The notes beneath the pieces are model-generated. The model saw only the letters and a list, made by a program, of their open reading frames with translations. It had not been told where the DNA came from and searched no databases. Shown here piece by piece: positions 18,281 to 27,477 of a DNA stretch of 64,000 bases. Position 1 is the first letter of the stretch. The number at the start of each line of letters is the position of its first letter. Made by a program: the position numbers and the translations under genes. Source of the DNA: Microbacterium sp. LWH7-1.2 (GTDB lineage Bacteria > Actinomycetota > Actinomycetes > Actinomycetales > Microbacteriaceae); contig NZ_CP151637.1 in the NCBI RefSeq assembly GCF_038397755.1, forward strand, positions 3,658,001 to 3,722,000, given 5' to 3'.

Positions 18281-19558
18281 ATGGCGACGACCGAACGGGG
18301 GCCGACGCGCGCGGCGCGCATGCAGCGCACCCGCGAGGCGATCGTCGACGCCGCGCGCGAGGCATTCGTCACGCGCGGATATCGCGCCACCTCGCTTCGC
18401 GACGTCGCCGCTGCCGCGAGCATCAGCCACACCGGACTCCTCCGACACTTCGCGACGAAGGATGCGCTCCTCGGCGCTGTCGTGGATCAGTTCGAGCGCG
18501 CGAATGCCACGGCTCTCCGCGGGGTGCCGGGCCTGGACGAATCGGGCACCCTCGGCTATGCCGGGATCGCCCGGCGAAACCAGGAACAACCCGGGTACCT
18601 CGAGCTCTTTGCCGCCCTGACGGGCGAGGCATCCAACCCCCGTCATCCCGCACACCAGCTCATGCGCGACCGCTATGCGCGCGTGCGGCGCGAGGCGAGA
18701 GAAGACCTGGACGCCGCGATCGCACACGGCACCGTGGCGGCCGGCCGGGATGCCGCCGGCGAGGCAGTACGGATCATCGCGGCGTGGGACGGTCTGCAAT
18801 TGCTTGCGCAGTACCTCCCCGAGCGTGTCGACATCCCCACCGCCCTCGTGGAGTACCTGAAGACGCTCGCCCTCCCCGTGGGCTGGCGCGTAGGCGGTAG
18901 GGCATCTGCGCCGCCCAGGCAGCCGGCCCGTGTCCCGACGTCGCCGGCGTTCGGTGCGGACGACGTCTCGCCCCAGGGCTATCGAGTGGGCCGTGAGCGG
19001 CGGGCCCTCATCATCGAGGCTGCCACGGCCCTCTTCGCCCGCGACGGCTACGGCGACACGAGCCTTCGCGAGATCGCCGAGCGTGTCGGCGTCTCGAAGT
19101 CGACGCTGCTGCACCACTTCGCATCCAAAGAGGAGCTGCTCAGCGACGTGCTGCATCACCGTGATCGACAGATCGAATCCCGCGACGACGGCGTGCGGGC
19201 GGACAGTGCAGCAGAGGTCGTTCGCGGGATCGCACGTCGGGCCGCCGTGAACTCGGAGGCGGCACCCGGTCTCATCGAGGTCTATGCCGTGCTGTCGTGC
19301 GAAGCGCTCCCGCGCGATCACGCGGCGCACAGCTACTTCGCGCAACGCTTCCGCAACGGACTCGACCATTTCGCAGCCCTGTTCCGCGCGGCGCACGAGG
19401 ACGGGGATCTGCCCGCTCAGCGGGATCCTGAGTTTGAGGCGCTGTGGCTGACCGCTCTGTGGGACGGACTCCAGTACCAGTGGCTCTATGACCCGTCCGC
19501 CGTCGACGTGGCCGCGCAGCTGTCGGCCCACGTCGACGACGTGCTTCCGCGCCGGTGA
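18281..19558 (+). CDS. Tandem TetR regulator: two complete TetR units in one chain
   Basis: 425 residues from ATG 18281, which follows GGAGAGG. The first TetR HTH is at about residues 13-60 (IVDAAREAFVTRGYRATS, SISHTGLLRHFATKDALL) with its ligand domain to about 200. A second HTH begins near 245 (IIEAATALFARDGYGDTS, VSKSTLLHHFASKEELL) with its own C-terminal domain. A single chain can thus imitate the usual TetR dimer. It is divergent from the MFS-GH3 operon, its likely target. The region upstream of 18281 is in frame but overlaps the MFS gene and is not coding here. Confidence 0.9.
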   Translation: MATTERGPTRAARMQRTREAIVDAAREAFVTRGYRATSLRDVAAAASISHTGLLRHFATKDALLGAVVDQFERANATALRGVPGLDESGTLGYAGIARRNQEQPGYLELFAALTGEASNPRHPAHQLMRDRYARVRREAREDLDAAIAHGTVAAGRDAAGEAVRIIAAWDGLQLLAQYLPERVDIPTALVEYLKTLALPVGWRVGGRASAPPRQPARVPTSPAFGADDVSPQGYRVGRERRALIIEAATALFARDGYGDTSLREIAERVGVSKSTLLHHFASKEELLSDVLHHRDRQIESRDDGVRADSAAEVVRGIARRAAVNSEAAPGLIEVYAVLSCEALPRDHAAHSYFAQRFRNGLDHFAALFRAAHEDGDLPAQRDPEFEALWLTALWDGLQYQWLYDPSAVDVAAQLSAHVDDVLPRR

Positions 19559-19592
19559 TCGCAGCCGCGTCTGCGGGACCGACATCCGACGG

Positions 19593-20984
19593 TCAGGACG
19601 CTTTGCCCTGCCCGGCCTCGTAACGCGCGCGCATCTCGTCATCGATGACGGGCCACTCGCTGTCTGCCGCACGCCCCAGCACCCAGTCGCGGGTCTCGTC
19701 GAGTCGCGTGCGCACCTCGCGCAGGTCGGCGGTGACATGCACGCCGTCTCGAACGACGAGTCGGCCGTCGACGTACACCCGGGTGAGGTTGCGCGCCGAC
19801 GCCTGATACACCACGAAGTCGTCCGCGCGACCCGCTGCCAGCCCGAACGGGGCGGTCTCGATCACCAGCAGGTCGGCGCGCTTGCCGGGCGTCACACTGC
19901 CGATGCGATCTTCGAGTCCCAGCACGCGAGCACCGTCGATCGTCGCCATCCTCAGCAGATCCATCGTGTCGAAGCTGGGGTGCGTGGGTGTACGCGTGCC
20001 GGGGCGATTCTGAGCGCGCTCCTGCTGCATGTCGACGGCTCGCGTCACGGCGCGGGCGATCCTCAGCTGGGTGATCAAGCTGCCGTTGAGAGCCGACGGG
20101 ACGTCCGTGCCGATCGATACTGGCACCCCCCGGCGATGCGCGACTCCGACGCGGGGAGCGACGCCCATGAGCGCCGCCTCGACTTCGGGAGTGAACGCAA
20201 TCGATCCCCCCTGCTCAGCGAGCATGCCGATCTCGTCGTCATCGATGGGTCCGGCGTGCACCCAGTTCAGATCGTCGCCGAGAAGGCCCATCTTGGCGGA
20301 CAGGGTGACCTGCCCCGGCAGGTTGGAGTGCAGGCTCTGCCGAAGGCCGAGTCTGCGGGCGGCCGCCACCTCCTGCGCGTGCACTTCCGGCGACACGTGG
20401 TCGATGTTGTTGAGCGCGACTCCCAGACCCACGCGCTCATGTCCCGACCACTGATCGACCAGGCGTGAGAGGACGTCGAAGCGCTCTTCGAGGGTCGTGA
20501 AGCCCTCGATGGGTGCCTCCGGCCGGTGGCGGAAGCAGAAGCCGAAGAGGCCGCGGATCCCCGATTCGTCGAGTGCGCGCAACGACGCTTCGGCGTGCTC
20601 CGCGGAGTTGGTTGCGTGGCAGAAGTCGAAGACCGTGGTCGTCCCCGACTGCAGCAGCTCGATCGCGCCGCCGTAGGTCGACGCGTACATGTCCGTCACC
20701 CGCACTCGTCCGGACAGGGGATGCACCAGCCCGAAGTACTCACGGCCCCAGCACTGTGCGGCCAATCCTCGAATCGCAGACTGCCAGAGGTGGATGTGGC
20801 TGTCGATCAGCCCCGGCATCACGACGGCGCCATCGAGCTCGACGATGTCTGCTCCGCCGGTGGGGATGGACTCCGCGATATCGAGGATCAGTCCGTCCTC
20901 TATCAGCACGTCGCCGGCGAGCTCGCCGAGTTCCTCGTCCATCGTTAGCACGACAGCGTTTCGCAGGATTGTCCGCTCGGGCAT
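19593..20984 (-). CDS. Amidohydrolase-superfamily metal-dependent hydrolase/deaminase
   Basis: 463 residues from ATG 20984, preceded by GGAAGG. Metal-ligand motif DSHIHLW is near residue 61, the second His in NWVHAGPID and the Asp in SIGTDVPS. The layout resembles the ATZ/TRZ and cytosine-deaminase group, which remove amino, chloro or formyl groups from N-heterocycles and ring-opened amides. A LacI-type operator lies 78 bases upstream, and the divergent neighbour is a flavin monooxygenase, suggesting action on the same compound. Confidence 0.9.
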   Translation of the reverse strand: MPERTILRNAVVLTMDEELGELAGDVLIEDGLILDIAESIPTGGADIVELDGAVVMPGLIDSHIHLWQSAIRGLAAQCWGREYFGLVHPLSGRVRVTDMYASTYGGAIELLQSGTTTVFDFCHATNSAEHAEASLRALDESGIRGLFGFCFRHRPEAPIEGFTTLEERFDVLSRLVDQWSGHERVGLGVALNNIDHVSPEVHAQEVAAARRLGLRQSLHSNLPGQVTLSAKMGLLGDDLNWVHAGPIDDDEIGMLAEQGGSIAFTPEVEAALMGVAPRVGVAHRRGVPVSIGTDVPSALNGSLITQLRIARAVTRAVDMQQERAQNRPGTRTPTHPSFDTMDLLRMATIDGARVLGLEDRIGSVTPGKRADLLVIETAPFGLAAGRADDFVVYQASARNLTRVYVDGRLVVRDGVHVTADLREVRTRLDETRDWVLGRAADSEWPVIDDEMRARYEAGQGKAS

Positions 20985-21061
20985 TTCTTCGTTTCCTTCC
21001 GTGCCCGCCGGGGTCGGAGGACGCGGCGGTGCTCCGATGTTAGGGGAGAGATTAGCGGAAT

Positions 21062-21073
21062 GCAATCGTTTGC
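21062..21073. promoter_or_regulatory. LacI-type operator 3
   Basis: GCAATCGTTTGC, an exact match to the window consensus, upstream of the amidohydrolase on the minus strand. It pairs with operator 4, 88 bp away, in a divergent promoter region. Confidence 0.8.
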
Positions 21074-21139
21074 TCGTATCGCGTTCTCTCGCGAAGCACA
21101 GCAACCAAGAACGCGCGGAAAATCAGATCTCATTGGTCC

Positions 21140-21168
21140 TTGTATATGCGCAATCGTTTGTGTAGATT
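21140..21168 (+). promoter_or_regulatory. Promoter with LacI-type operator 4 in its spacer
   Basis: A -35-like TTGTAT (21140-21145) and -10-like TAGATT (21163-21168) are 17 bases apart. The operator GCAATCGTTTGT (21150-21161) occupies the spacer, a classic repression position. It drives the monooxygenase starting at 21227. Confidence 0.65.
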
Positions 21169-21226
21169 CATCGCCATCGTGACGATATAGCGGTGGCGGG
21201 GTTGCCGCTGAAGAAGGGTGTGACGA

Positions 21227-22417
21227 ATGACAATCAAGGCCGCCGAAGGTTATCGCTCGGGTGAGGCGACGGAAGTCGTGGTCGAGCGCGCGCGAGGTTT
21301 GCGCAGCCAGCTGCGCGAGCACGCCGCCGCTGCGGACGGCAATCGCCATCTCGATGCCGCCGACGTAGACGCGATCACGGATGCCGGCTTGATGTCGCTG
21401 TGGGCGCCGCAGGAGTACGGAGGCGCCGAGACCTCGATTCGGACCGTTGTCGAAGCAGCCATCGCCCTCGGTGAAGGCGATGCCTCCGCGGGCTGGCTGA
21501 TGGGGGTCAACAATGCGGCCGCCTTCCTCATCTCCCTCTTCAGCGATCAGGCGAAGAGCGAGGTGTGGGCCAACGGATCGCGAGTCCGAGGTGCGGGTGT
21601 GCTGGCTCCTTCAGGACAGTCCGAAGTCGTCGAGGGCGGCGTCAGACTGACCGGACGCTGGCCTTACATGTCGGGTGTGACCGTTGCCGATTGGGTGGTC
21701 GTCACCGCGCCGCTGAACGGCGCTCTGGGCCCCGGCGCAGAACTCGGGTTCGTGCTGCTGCCGCGAGAGGACATTTCGGTCGACGACACCTGGTTCGTGA
21801 CCGGTATGCGGGCCACCGCCAGTTCGACAGCTGTCATCGATCAGGTGTTCGTGCCCGAGCACCGCATTCTTCGCTGGCGGGACTACGACTATGCCCGGTA
21901 TCGCGGCATCTACCGATCGCACATCTACTCGGTGCTGAACATCGCCATCGTCAGCACGCTGGTGGGAGAGGTTCAGTATGGACTCGAGCTGGTGCTGAAC
22001 AAGGCGGGGTCGCGGCCGATCGTGACGACGACCTATCGGACGCAGGCCGAGTCCGCGGCCTTCCAGGTGGAGGTGGCCCGCGCTGCCCAGCTCATCGAGA
22101 CGGCGCGGCTGCGAATGCTCGCCGCCGCGGACGACATGGATCGCATCGTCAGCGAGGGCCGGCACGCGAGCAGCGATGAGAAGACGAAGAACCGCGCTGA
22201 CAGCGCCTTCATCGCCCAATGCTGCTGGCAGGCCGCAGACATCCTGGCAAGCGCCCACGGTACGTCGACGTTCGCTCAGACGAATCCGCTCGAGCGTGTG
22301 TGGCGCAACGCCGCCGTTGCGAGTCGTCACGCCGGCCTGTCGGCCCGCGTCGGCAACGAGCTCCTGGGGCGGGATCTGCTCGGTATCGAGACCCAGTCGA
22401 TCGGTCCGACACTCTAG
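21227..22417 (+). CDS. Flavin-dependent monooxygenase, acyl-CoA dehydrogenase fold
   Basis: 396 residues, normal for the HsaA/SadA/DszC-like oxygenase group. APQEYGGAE near residue 63, GRWPYMSGVTVADWVV near 145, TWFVTGMRATASS near 190 and C-terminal SAHGTSTFAQTNPLERVWRN (about 343-362) show the three-domain fold. It would insert oxygen using reduced flavin from a partner, either the FMN reductase encoded 82 bases downstream or a split-barrel reductase. A LacI operator sits in its promoter. Confidence 0.9.
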   Translation: MTIKAAEGYRSGEATEVVVERARGLRSQLREHAAAADGNRHLDAADVDAITDAGLMSLWAPQEYGGAETSIRTVVEAAIALGEGDASAGWLMGVNNAAAFLISLFSDQAKSEVWANGSRVRGAGVLAPSGQSEVVEGGVRLTGRWPYMSGVTVADWVVVTAPLNGALGPGAELGFVLLPREDISVDDTWFVTGMRATASSTAVIDQVFVPEHRILRWRDYDYARYRGIYRSHIYSVLNIAIVSTLVGEVQYGLELVLNKAGSRPIVTTTYRTQAESAAFQVEVARAAQLIETARLRMLAAADDMDRIVSEGRHASSDEKTKNRADSAFIAQCCWQAADILASAHGTSTFAQTNPLERVWRNAAVASRHAGLSARVGNELLGRDLLGIETQSIGPTL

Positions 22418-22499
22418 CGACAGCGAGCACGTCACCGTCGACAAGCCACTTCCCAGACGACAGACATTTCAGCACCACACCCGACCGAGGAGGGTCAAG

Positions 22500-23120
22500 A
22501 TGGTCAGTACCGATGGAACAGTCCACATCGCCGCGGTGAGCGGCAGCCAGCGAGCAGGTTCGTACAACTCAGGCCTGGTCAGAGCATTGCAGAACATCGC
22601 GAGCAAACGTGGCTCGATCGAGATCACGCAGGTCGAGGGCCTGGCCGACCTTCCTTTCGCGTCGGTCGAGAACGCCTACGTGGAAGCTCCTGATTCCGTC
22701 AAGCGAGTGCACGCCCAGATCTCCGCCGCAGACGGAGTGATCGTGGCGACGCCGGAGTACTGCTACTCGCTCCCGGCGCTGCTCAAGAACTTCTTCGACT
22801 GGCAGACGCTGCCCGTACCCGCCGAAAATCCCCTTCGGCACAAACCGCTGGGCATCGTGGGGGCATCGATCGGGGTGATCGGGACCAACCGCGCGCAGAT
22901 GGAGCTTCGCAGGATCGCGCTGTACTCCGACCTCGAGGTCATGGGTCGCCCGGAGATCTACGTCAACGAGGCGGGCGACAAGTTCTCCAAAGATGGTGAC
23001 CTCACCGACGAGGCGACTCTGACGCTTCTCGAGCGCTGGCTCGACGACTACGAGGAGTTCGTCCGGTCGACCATGGCGCGTAAGCTTCCGAGCCTTCATC
23101 GGGAGTACCTCACGACCTGA
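22500..23120 (+). CDS. NADPH-dependent FMN reductase (ArsH/ChrR/SsuE-like flavodoxin fold)
   Basis: 206 residues from ATG 22500 with AGGAGGG 5 bases upstream; a longer in-frame reading would overlap the monooxygenase. IAAVSGSQRAGSYNSGLVRA (about 9-28) is the FMN phosphate loop and TPEYCYSLPALLKNFFDW near 80 is the second flavin contact. It probably regenerates reduced FMN for the monooxygenase just upstream, in the same transcript. Confidence 0.9.
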   Translation: MVSTDGTVHIAAVSGSQRAGSYNSGLVRALQNIASKRGSIEITQVEGLADLPFASVENAYVEAPDSVKRVHAQISAADGVIVATPEYCYSLPALLKNFFDWQTLPVPAENPLRHKPLGIVGASIGVIGTNRAQMELRRIALYSDLEVMGRPEIYVNEAGDKFSKDGDLTDEATLTLLERWLDDYEEFVRSTMARKLPSLHREYLTT

Positions 23121-23218
23121 GCTCTCGCCGCGCGTCAGGCGACGGCGGGTGCGCGGCACCGCTAATATGAGTGGGGACGAAACACGAGGTTCGCACGGCC
23201 GAAGACGGCGATCAGGAG

Positions 23219-24253
23219 ATGACCAACACGGTGGAAGAGCGGCGTGCGACCATCACGGATGTGGCGCAGCTTGCGGGAGTCCATGCGGGCACCGCGTCGC
23301 GCGCGCTCAACGCCCGGACGCGAGGGATGGTCAGCGCAGAGACCGTGGACCGGGTCGTCCGCGCGGCGAAGCAGCTGGGGTATGTCCCCAATGTCCTCGC
23401 TCGGGGCCTGCGCACGAACAGCTCGATGACCGTCGGTGTGGTGATACCGGACATCACCAACCCGTTCTTCCCGCCGATCGTACGCGGCATCGAGGCTCAC
23501 CTGCAGCCGCACGGGTACTCCGCACTCATCGCCAACACGGACGGGTTCGAGGCCGGTGGGCGCGGGGCGCTGAGTTCGCTCATGGATCGGCGAGTGGATG
23601 GGTTGATCGTTGCTTCCGGTCAGCGTGACGAGTCGTCGATCGCCGAGCTCTACGAAGCCGGCGTGAAGGTCGTTCTCCTCAACCGCGATGCGGGCCCCGT
23701 TCCGTATCCGCTGGTCGCGGGCAACGACGCGAGCGGCATCCAGGCGGCCGTCGAGAGTCTCTACGAGCTTGGTCACCGCCACCTGCTGCACATCGCGGGA
23801 CCGATGAACATCTCGACCAGTGCCGCCCGTGCCGCGGCGTTCGAGGCGGCCTGCCGGTCGTTCGATGGGCTCATCGGCACCGTGGTCACGGCCGATGCGT
23901 TGTCAATCGAAGCCGGTGTCAGCGCGATGCTGCCAGTGCTGAGCGACCTGAGCCACGGGATCACAGGTGTCATCGCCTGTACCGACCTGATCGCGGTCGG
24001 GGTGCTTCGCGCCATGAAGCAGATGGGTGTCGACTGTCCTCGAGACATGTCGGTGATCGGGTTCAACGACGTCCAGTTCGCGGAGGACTTCTGCCCGCCG
24101 CTGAGCACCGTGCGGGTCCCCACCACTGCGATGGGCGTCCGGGCTGCGCAGCTTCTTCTCGACGCGCTGTCCGGTGCCGACCAGGTGGCTGAGACCATCC
24201 TGCTCCCGGTCACCCTGATGACACGCGGTTCAACGGGTCCCGCCGCGCACTGA
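23219..24253 (+). CDS. LacI-family transcriptional regulator
   Basis: 344 residues from ATG 23219; GTG 23171 gives 360 and GTG 23231 is also possible, because the AGGAG abuts the ATG and does not decide the start. The HTH (ATITDVAQLAGVHAGTASRA) is at about residues 10-29, followed by the hinge NVLARGLRTN and a sugar-binding-like domain. It lies between the monooxygenase/FMN-reductase unit and a RidA gene, all on the same strand. It is the second candidate to bind the GCAATCGTTTGC operators. None of these operators is before its own gene, suggesting steady expression. Confidence 0.93.
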   Translation: MTNTVEERRATITDVAQLAGVHAGTASRALNARTRGMVSAETVDRVVRAAKQLGYVPNVLARGLRTNSSMTVGVVIPDITNPFFPPIVRGIEAHLQPHGYSALIANTDGFEAGGRGALSSLMDRRVDGLIVASGQRDESSIAELYEAGVKVVLLNRDAGPVPYPLVAGNDASGIQAAVESLYELGHRHLLHIAGPMNISTSAARAAAFEAACRSFDGLIGTVVTADALSIEAGVSAMLPVLSDLSHGITGVIACTDLIAVGVLRAMKQMGVDCPRDMSVIGFNDVQFAEDFCPPLSTVRVPTTAMGVRAAQLLLDALSGADQVAETILLPVTLMTRGSTGPAAH

Positions 24254-24351
24254 CGCGTGCCGCCGACTGCGAAGGGACGCCGACAGCGGCGCACCGCCGC
24301 ATCCGTGCTCGAACGCACGCGCACTCGCGCGTGTCCGTGGGAAGGAAAGCA

Positions 24352-24777
24352 ATGCAACCAATCAAGAACGCCGAGCACCTGTTGTCCGCCGGCTCCGCTG
24401 AAGAGGTGTACGGCATCCCAGGTCTGCCGTTCGCACCGGCCATCCGTGTGACCGGAGACCATGAATTGATCTTCGTCGCCGGCGTGCTGGGCCCCGCCAC
24501 CGCGGAAGATCCATCTGAGTCCGTCGAGGCCGAGGTGAGGCGTGCATATCGGAATCTCGAACGAGTGCTCGAGTCCGCAGGCGGCACGCTCGGCGATATC
24601 GTCTCGATGACGAAGTACGTGAAGGACATCGCGGCGAACAACGCGGTGGTGGAGTCGGTCACGAAGACCGCGCTGCCGCACCTGACGACGACCACCACCG
24701 TCGAGATCGTCCGGCTGGTGCCTGCCGACCTGCATTTTGAGGTCAGCGCCATCGCGGCGGTGCGCACGACGAGATAG
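24352..24777 (+). CDS. RidA-family protein (divergent, catalytic Arg missing)
   Basis: 141 residues from ATG 24352 with GGAAGGAAAG just upstream; an in-frame GTG at 24331 is less well placed. ELIFVAGVLGPAT, LERVLESAGGTLGDIVSMTKY and VEIVRLVPADLHFEVSAIAAV fit the Rid fold. The position of the classical Arg is Thr (TTTTTVEI). It is only distantly like the other two Rid proteins in the window, so it probably has a different role in the same pathway. Confidence 0.88.
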   Translation: MQPIKNAEHLLSAGSAEEVYGIPGLPFAPAIRVTGDHELIFVAGVLGPATAEDPSESVEAEVRRAYRNLERVLESAGGTLGDIVSMTKYVKDIAANNAVVESVTKTALPHLTTTTTVEIVRLVPADLHFEVSAIAAVRTTR

Positions 24778-24786
24778 TCATCACCC

Positions 24787-24839
24787 GGCAAAGCGCAGAT
24801 CCCGCTGACGGTGCTCGTCAGCGGGATCTGCGCTTTGCC
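24787..24839. terminator. Perfect 24-bp hairpin between convergent RidA and flavin reductase genes
   Basis: Bases 24787-24810 (GGCAAAGCGC...CTGACG) are perfectly complementary to 24816-24839, with a 5-base loop GTGCT. The position between converging stops makes it a two-way terminator. It has no T tract, and the stem is unusually long and exact. Confidence 0.85.
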
Positions 24840-24861
24840 GTCAGCAGCAGCGCCTCAGCTC

Positions 24862-25383
24862 TCAGTCCCGAAGCGCGGACTCGTCGCTCAGCTCGTGCCA
24901 GGTCCGGTTGTGGTAGACCAGCGGCCGGGCGGCGCTGGCCGCGGGCTTTTCGACGATCTCGACGGCTTCGACGACGCACAGGGTCGACGAGCCGGCGCGT
25001 ACCCGCTCGATCACTCGCGCGCGAATGACGACGGGTGCGTCGACGAAGTAGGGCTCGCCCCCGGAAAGCGTCGACCACGTCGTCGGGTCACCGAAGCGGT
25101 CGGCGCCGCGCTCGGCTCCGAGCTTTGCGAGCCAGGCGCACTCGGCGTCGAGCATCTGAACCACGAGGCTGTCCGCGGACAGGACCACTGGGGTGCTCGA
25201 GGACATGTCAGAGACGGAGAACACGATGAGGGGCGGCTCAGCGCTGAGCGACGACAGCGAGCTGACGGTCATCGCGACATGGCGACCGTTGTCCGTCGCG
25301 GTGACGATGGCGACACCGGCCGGGTGGTTGCGAAAGGCGCTCTTGAACTGATCTGCAGATACAGCGGCCGTCGTTTGATACAT
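24862..25383 (-). CDS. Flavin reductase (RutF/HpaC-like)
   Basis: 173 residues with FRNHPAGVAIVTATD near residue 18, AMTVSSLSSLSAEPP near 37 and C-terminal YHNRTWHELSD. The ATG at 25383 has an AGGAAG upstream. It follows pckG on the minus strand by 18 bases and may be co-transcribed with it from the operator-bearing promoter at about 27300, which would put this reductase under the same repressor as the monooxygenases. Confidence 0.92.
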   Translation of the reverse strand: MYQTTAAVSADQFKSAFRNHPAGVAIVTATDNGRHVAMTVSSLSSLSAEPPLIVFSVSDMSSSTPVVLSADSLVVQMLDAECAWLAKLGAERGADRFGDPTTWSTLSGGEPYFVDAPVVIRARVIERVRAGSSTLCVVEAVEIVEKPAASAARPLVYHNRTWHELSDESALRD

Positions 25384-25401
25384 AACGCTCTTCCTATTTC
25401 G

Positions 25402-27252
25402 TCATCGAAGGGTCGGCAGGGGGTCGAGTCGGCGTGCCTGGAGGCGGTAGCGCAGGGCGGCGAGCTCGGCCCAGAGGGGGGCGGGCACGCGGCCGTCGAA
25501 GGTGCGGTAGAACTCCTCGGTGAGGTCGGCCTCGCGCAGCCATGACTGCGGGTCGATGGCGAACAGCTCGTCGAGGTCGGTCTGCGACACCTCGATGCCG
25601 TCGAGGTCGAGGTCCTCGTGCTTCGGCAGGCGGCCGATCGGGCTCTCGATGGCGCCGACCTCGCCCTCGATGCGACGGATGATCCAGTCGATGACGCGCG
25701 AGTTGTCGCCGAAGCCCGGCCACAGGAAGCGGCCGTCCGTGCCCTTGCGGAACCAGTTGACCTGGAACACGCGCGGGGCGCGGTCGAAGCGCAGCTTCTG
25801 GCCGACCTTCAGCCAGTGGCCGAAGTAGTCGGCCATGTTGTAGCCGCAGAACGGGAGCATCGCGAACGGGTCGCGGCGCAGTTCGCCGACCGTGCCCTCT
25901 GCCGCGGCGGTGCGCTCACTCGACACGTTCGAGCCCATGAAGACACCGTGGGTCCAGTCGGTGGCCTCGACCACGAGCGGGACGTTGGTGGCGCGGCGGC
26001 CGCCGAACAGGATGGCGTCCAGCGGCACGCCCTGCGGCGCGTCCCAGTCCTCGGCGATCTGCGGGCACTGGGCCGCGGCGACGGTGAAGCGCGAGTTGGG
26101 GTGGGCGGCGGGACGACCGGATGCCGGGGTCCAGGGGTTGCCCTCCCAGTCGGTGAGCTGCGCCGGCGGGGTGTCGGTGAGGCCCTCCCACCACACGTCG
26201 CCGTCGGGGCGCAGCGCCACGTTCGTGAAGATCGTGTTGCCCCACAGCGTCTCGACCGCGGTGACGTTGGTCGACTCGCCCGTTCCGGGTGCGACGCCGA
26301 AGAAGCCGGCCTCGGGGTTGATGGCCCACAGCCGCCCGTCCTCGCCGGGGCGCAGCCACGCGATGTCGTCGCCGAGGGTCTCGACGCGCCAGCCCGGGAT
26401 CGTGGGGCGGAGCATGGCGAGGTTCGTCTTGCCGCACGCCGACGGGAACGCCGCCGCGAGGTGGTATGCCCGGCCAGCCGGGTCGATGACGCGGATGAGG
26501 AGCATGTGCTCGGCGAGCCAGCCCTCGTCGCGACCGATGACCGAGGCGATGCGCAGCGCGAAGCACTTCTTCGCGAGGATCGCGTTGCCGCCGTAGCCGG
26601 AGCCGTACGACCAGACCTCGAGCGTGTCGGGGAAGTGCACGATGTACTTCTCGTCGTTGCACGGCCACGCGACGTCGGCCTGGCCCGGCTGCAGCGGGGC
26701 GCCGACGGAGTGCACGGTCTTGACCCATGGCGCGCCGCCGGCGATCTGCCGCAGCACCTCGGTGCCGACCCGGGTCATGATGCCGATCGACGTCACGGCG
26801 TAGGCGCTGTCGGTGATCTGGACGCCGATGTGCGAGAGCGGGCCGCCGACCGGCCCCATCGAGAACGGCACGACGTACATCGTGCGGCCCTTCATCGACC
26901 CCTCGAACAGCGGCGTGATGGTGGCGCGGATCTCATCGGGCGCGACCCAGTTGTTGGTGGGGCCGGCGTCCTCCTCGCGCTCGGACGCGATGAACGTGCG
27001 CGCCTCGGTGCGCGCCACGTCGCTCGGGTGCGAACGGGCCAGGTACGAACCCGGACGCCACTCCGGATTGAGCTTGATGAGCTTGCCCTCGTCGACCATC
27101 TCGCGAAGCAGCGCGTCGTTCTCGGCGCGCGAGCCATCGACCCAATGAATACGGGCCGGCTGGGTCAGCGCGGCGATCTCGCCCACCCACGCCACCAGGG
27201 CGGCGAGCTCCGCAGGCTGCGTCTCCTGCGCGTGCGATACGACGTATGCCAT
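25402..27252 (-). CDS. pckG: Phosphoenolpyruvate carboxykinase, GTP-dependent
   Basis: 616 residues from ATG 27252, which follows GAGGAGGAG; a longer reading would run through the operator. The kinase P-loop [13 protein letters not shown] is near residues 262-274, [14 protein letters not shown] and the C-terminal [18 protein letters not shown] (about 505) are GTP-PEPCK signatures. It converts oxaloacetate and GTP to PEP, CO2 and GDP, the gluconeogenic exit from the TCA cycle. Embedding this housekeeping-type gene in a catabolic cluster with a LacI operator 44 bases upstream of its start suggests co-induction with a pathway that yields TCA intermediates. Confidence 0.97.
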   Translation of the reverse strand: MAYVVSHAQETQPAELAALVAWVGEIAALTQPARIHWVDGSRAENDALLREMVDEGKLIKLNPEWRPGSYLARSHPSDVARTEARTFIASEREEDAGPTNNWVAPDEIRATITPLFEGSMKGRTMYVVPFSMGPVGGPLSHIGVQITDSAYAVTSIGIMTRVGTEVLRQIAGGAPWVKTVHSVGAPLQPGQADVAWPCNDEKYIVHFPDTLEVWSYGSGYGGNAILAKKCFALRIASVIGRDEGWLAEHMLLIRVIDPAGRAYHLAAAFPSACGKTNLAMLRPTIPGWRVETLGDDIAWLRPGEDGRLWAINPEAGFFGVAPGTGESTNVTAVETLWGNTIFTNVALRPDGDVWWEGLTDTPPAQLTDWEGNPWTPASGRPAAHPNSRFTVAAAQCPQIAEDWDAPQGVPLDAILFGGRRATNVPLVVEATDWTHGVFMGSNVSSERTAAAEGTVGELRRDPFAMLPFCGYNMADYFGHWLKVGQKLRFDRAPRVFQVNWFRKGTDGRFLWPGFGDNSRVIDWIIRRIEGEVGAIESPIGRLPKHEDLDLDGIEVSQTDLDELFAIDPQSWLREADLTEEFYRTFDGRVPAPLWAELAALRYRLQARRLDPLPTLR

Positions 27253-27295
27253 GTCGCTCCTCCTCACGCCGTAGCAAGTCGTGAATCCAGCTGAT

Positions 27296-27307
27296 GCAAA
27301 CGTTTGA
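27296..27307. promoter_or_regulatory. LacI-type operator 5 (pckG side)
   Basis: GCAAACGTTTGA matches the GCAANCGNTTGN pattern, 44 bases upstream of the pckG start on the minus strand. It forms a pair with operator 6, 142 bp away, between divergent genes. Confidence 0.7.
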
Positions 27308-27422
27308 CCCCGATAGATGTTCATCTACGCTGAAATTGCATCCATGATGAATGAACAAACCTGATCCGTCAAGGCATCCAGCCGCGCTGATCCGCCATCA
27401 CTTTCTTGACGACTGAAGGCTC

Positions 27423-27452
27423 TTGTGGTTCGCTCATGCAATCGTTTGTACT
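27423..27452 (+). promoter_or_regulatory. Promoter with LacI-type operator 6 (amidase side)
   Basis: GCAATCGTTTGT at 27438-27449 lies 28 bases before the amidase start. TTGTGG (27423-27428) and TGTACT (27447-27452) could be -35 and -10 boxes with an 18-base spacer containing most of the operator. Confidence 0.6.
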
Positions 27453-27477
27453 AAAGGTGATGGTGAACGGAGAGTTC

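Noticed and set aside
17018-19738. 906-residue open frame on the minus strand.
   Set aside because: It overlaps the MFS gene in another frame and the double-TetR gene in antisense; no family features.
25618-27294. 558-residue open frame on the plus strand.
   Set aside because: Antisense shadow of pckG.
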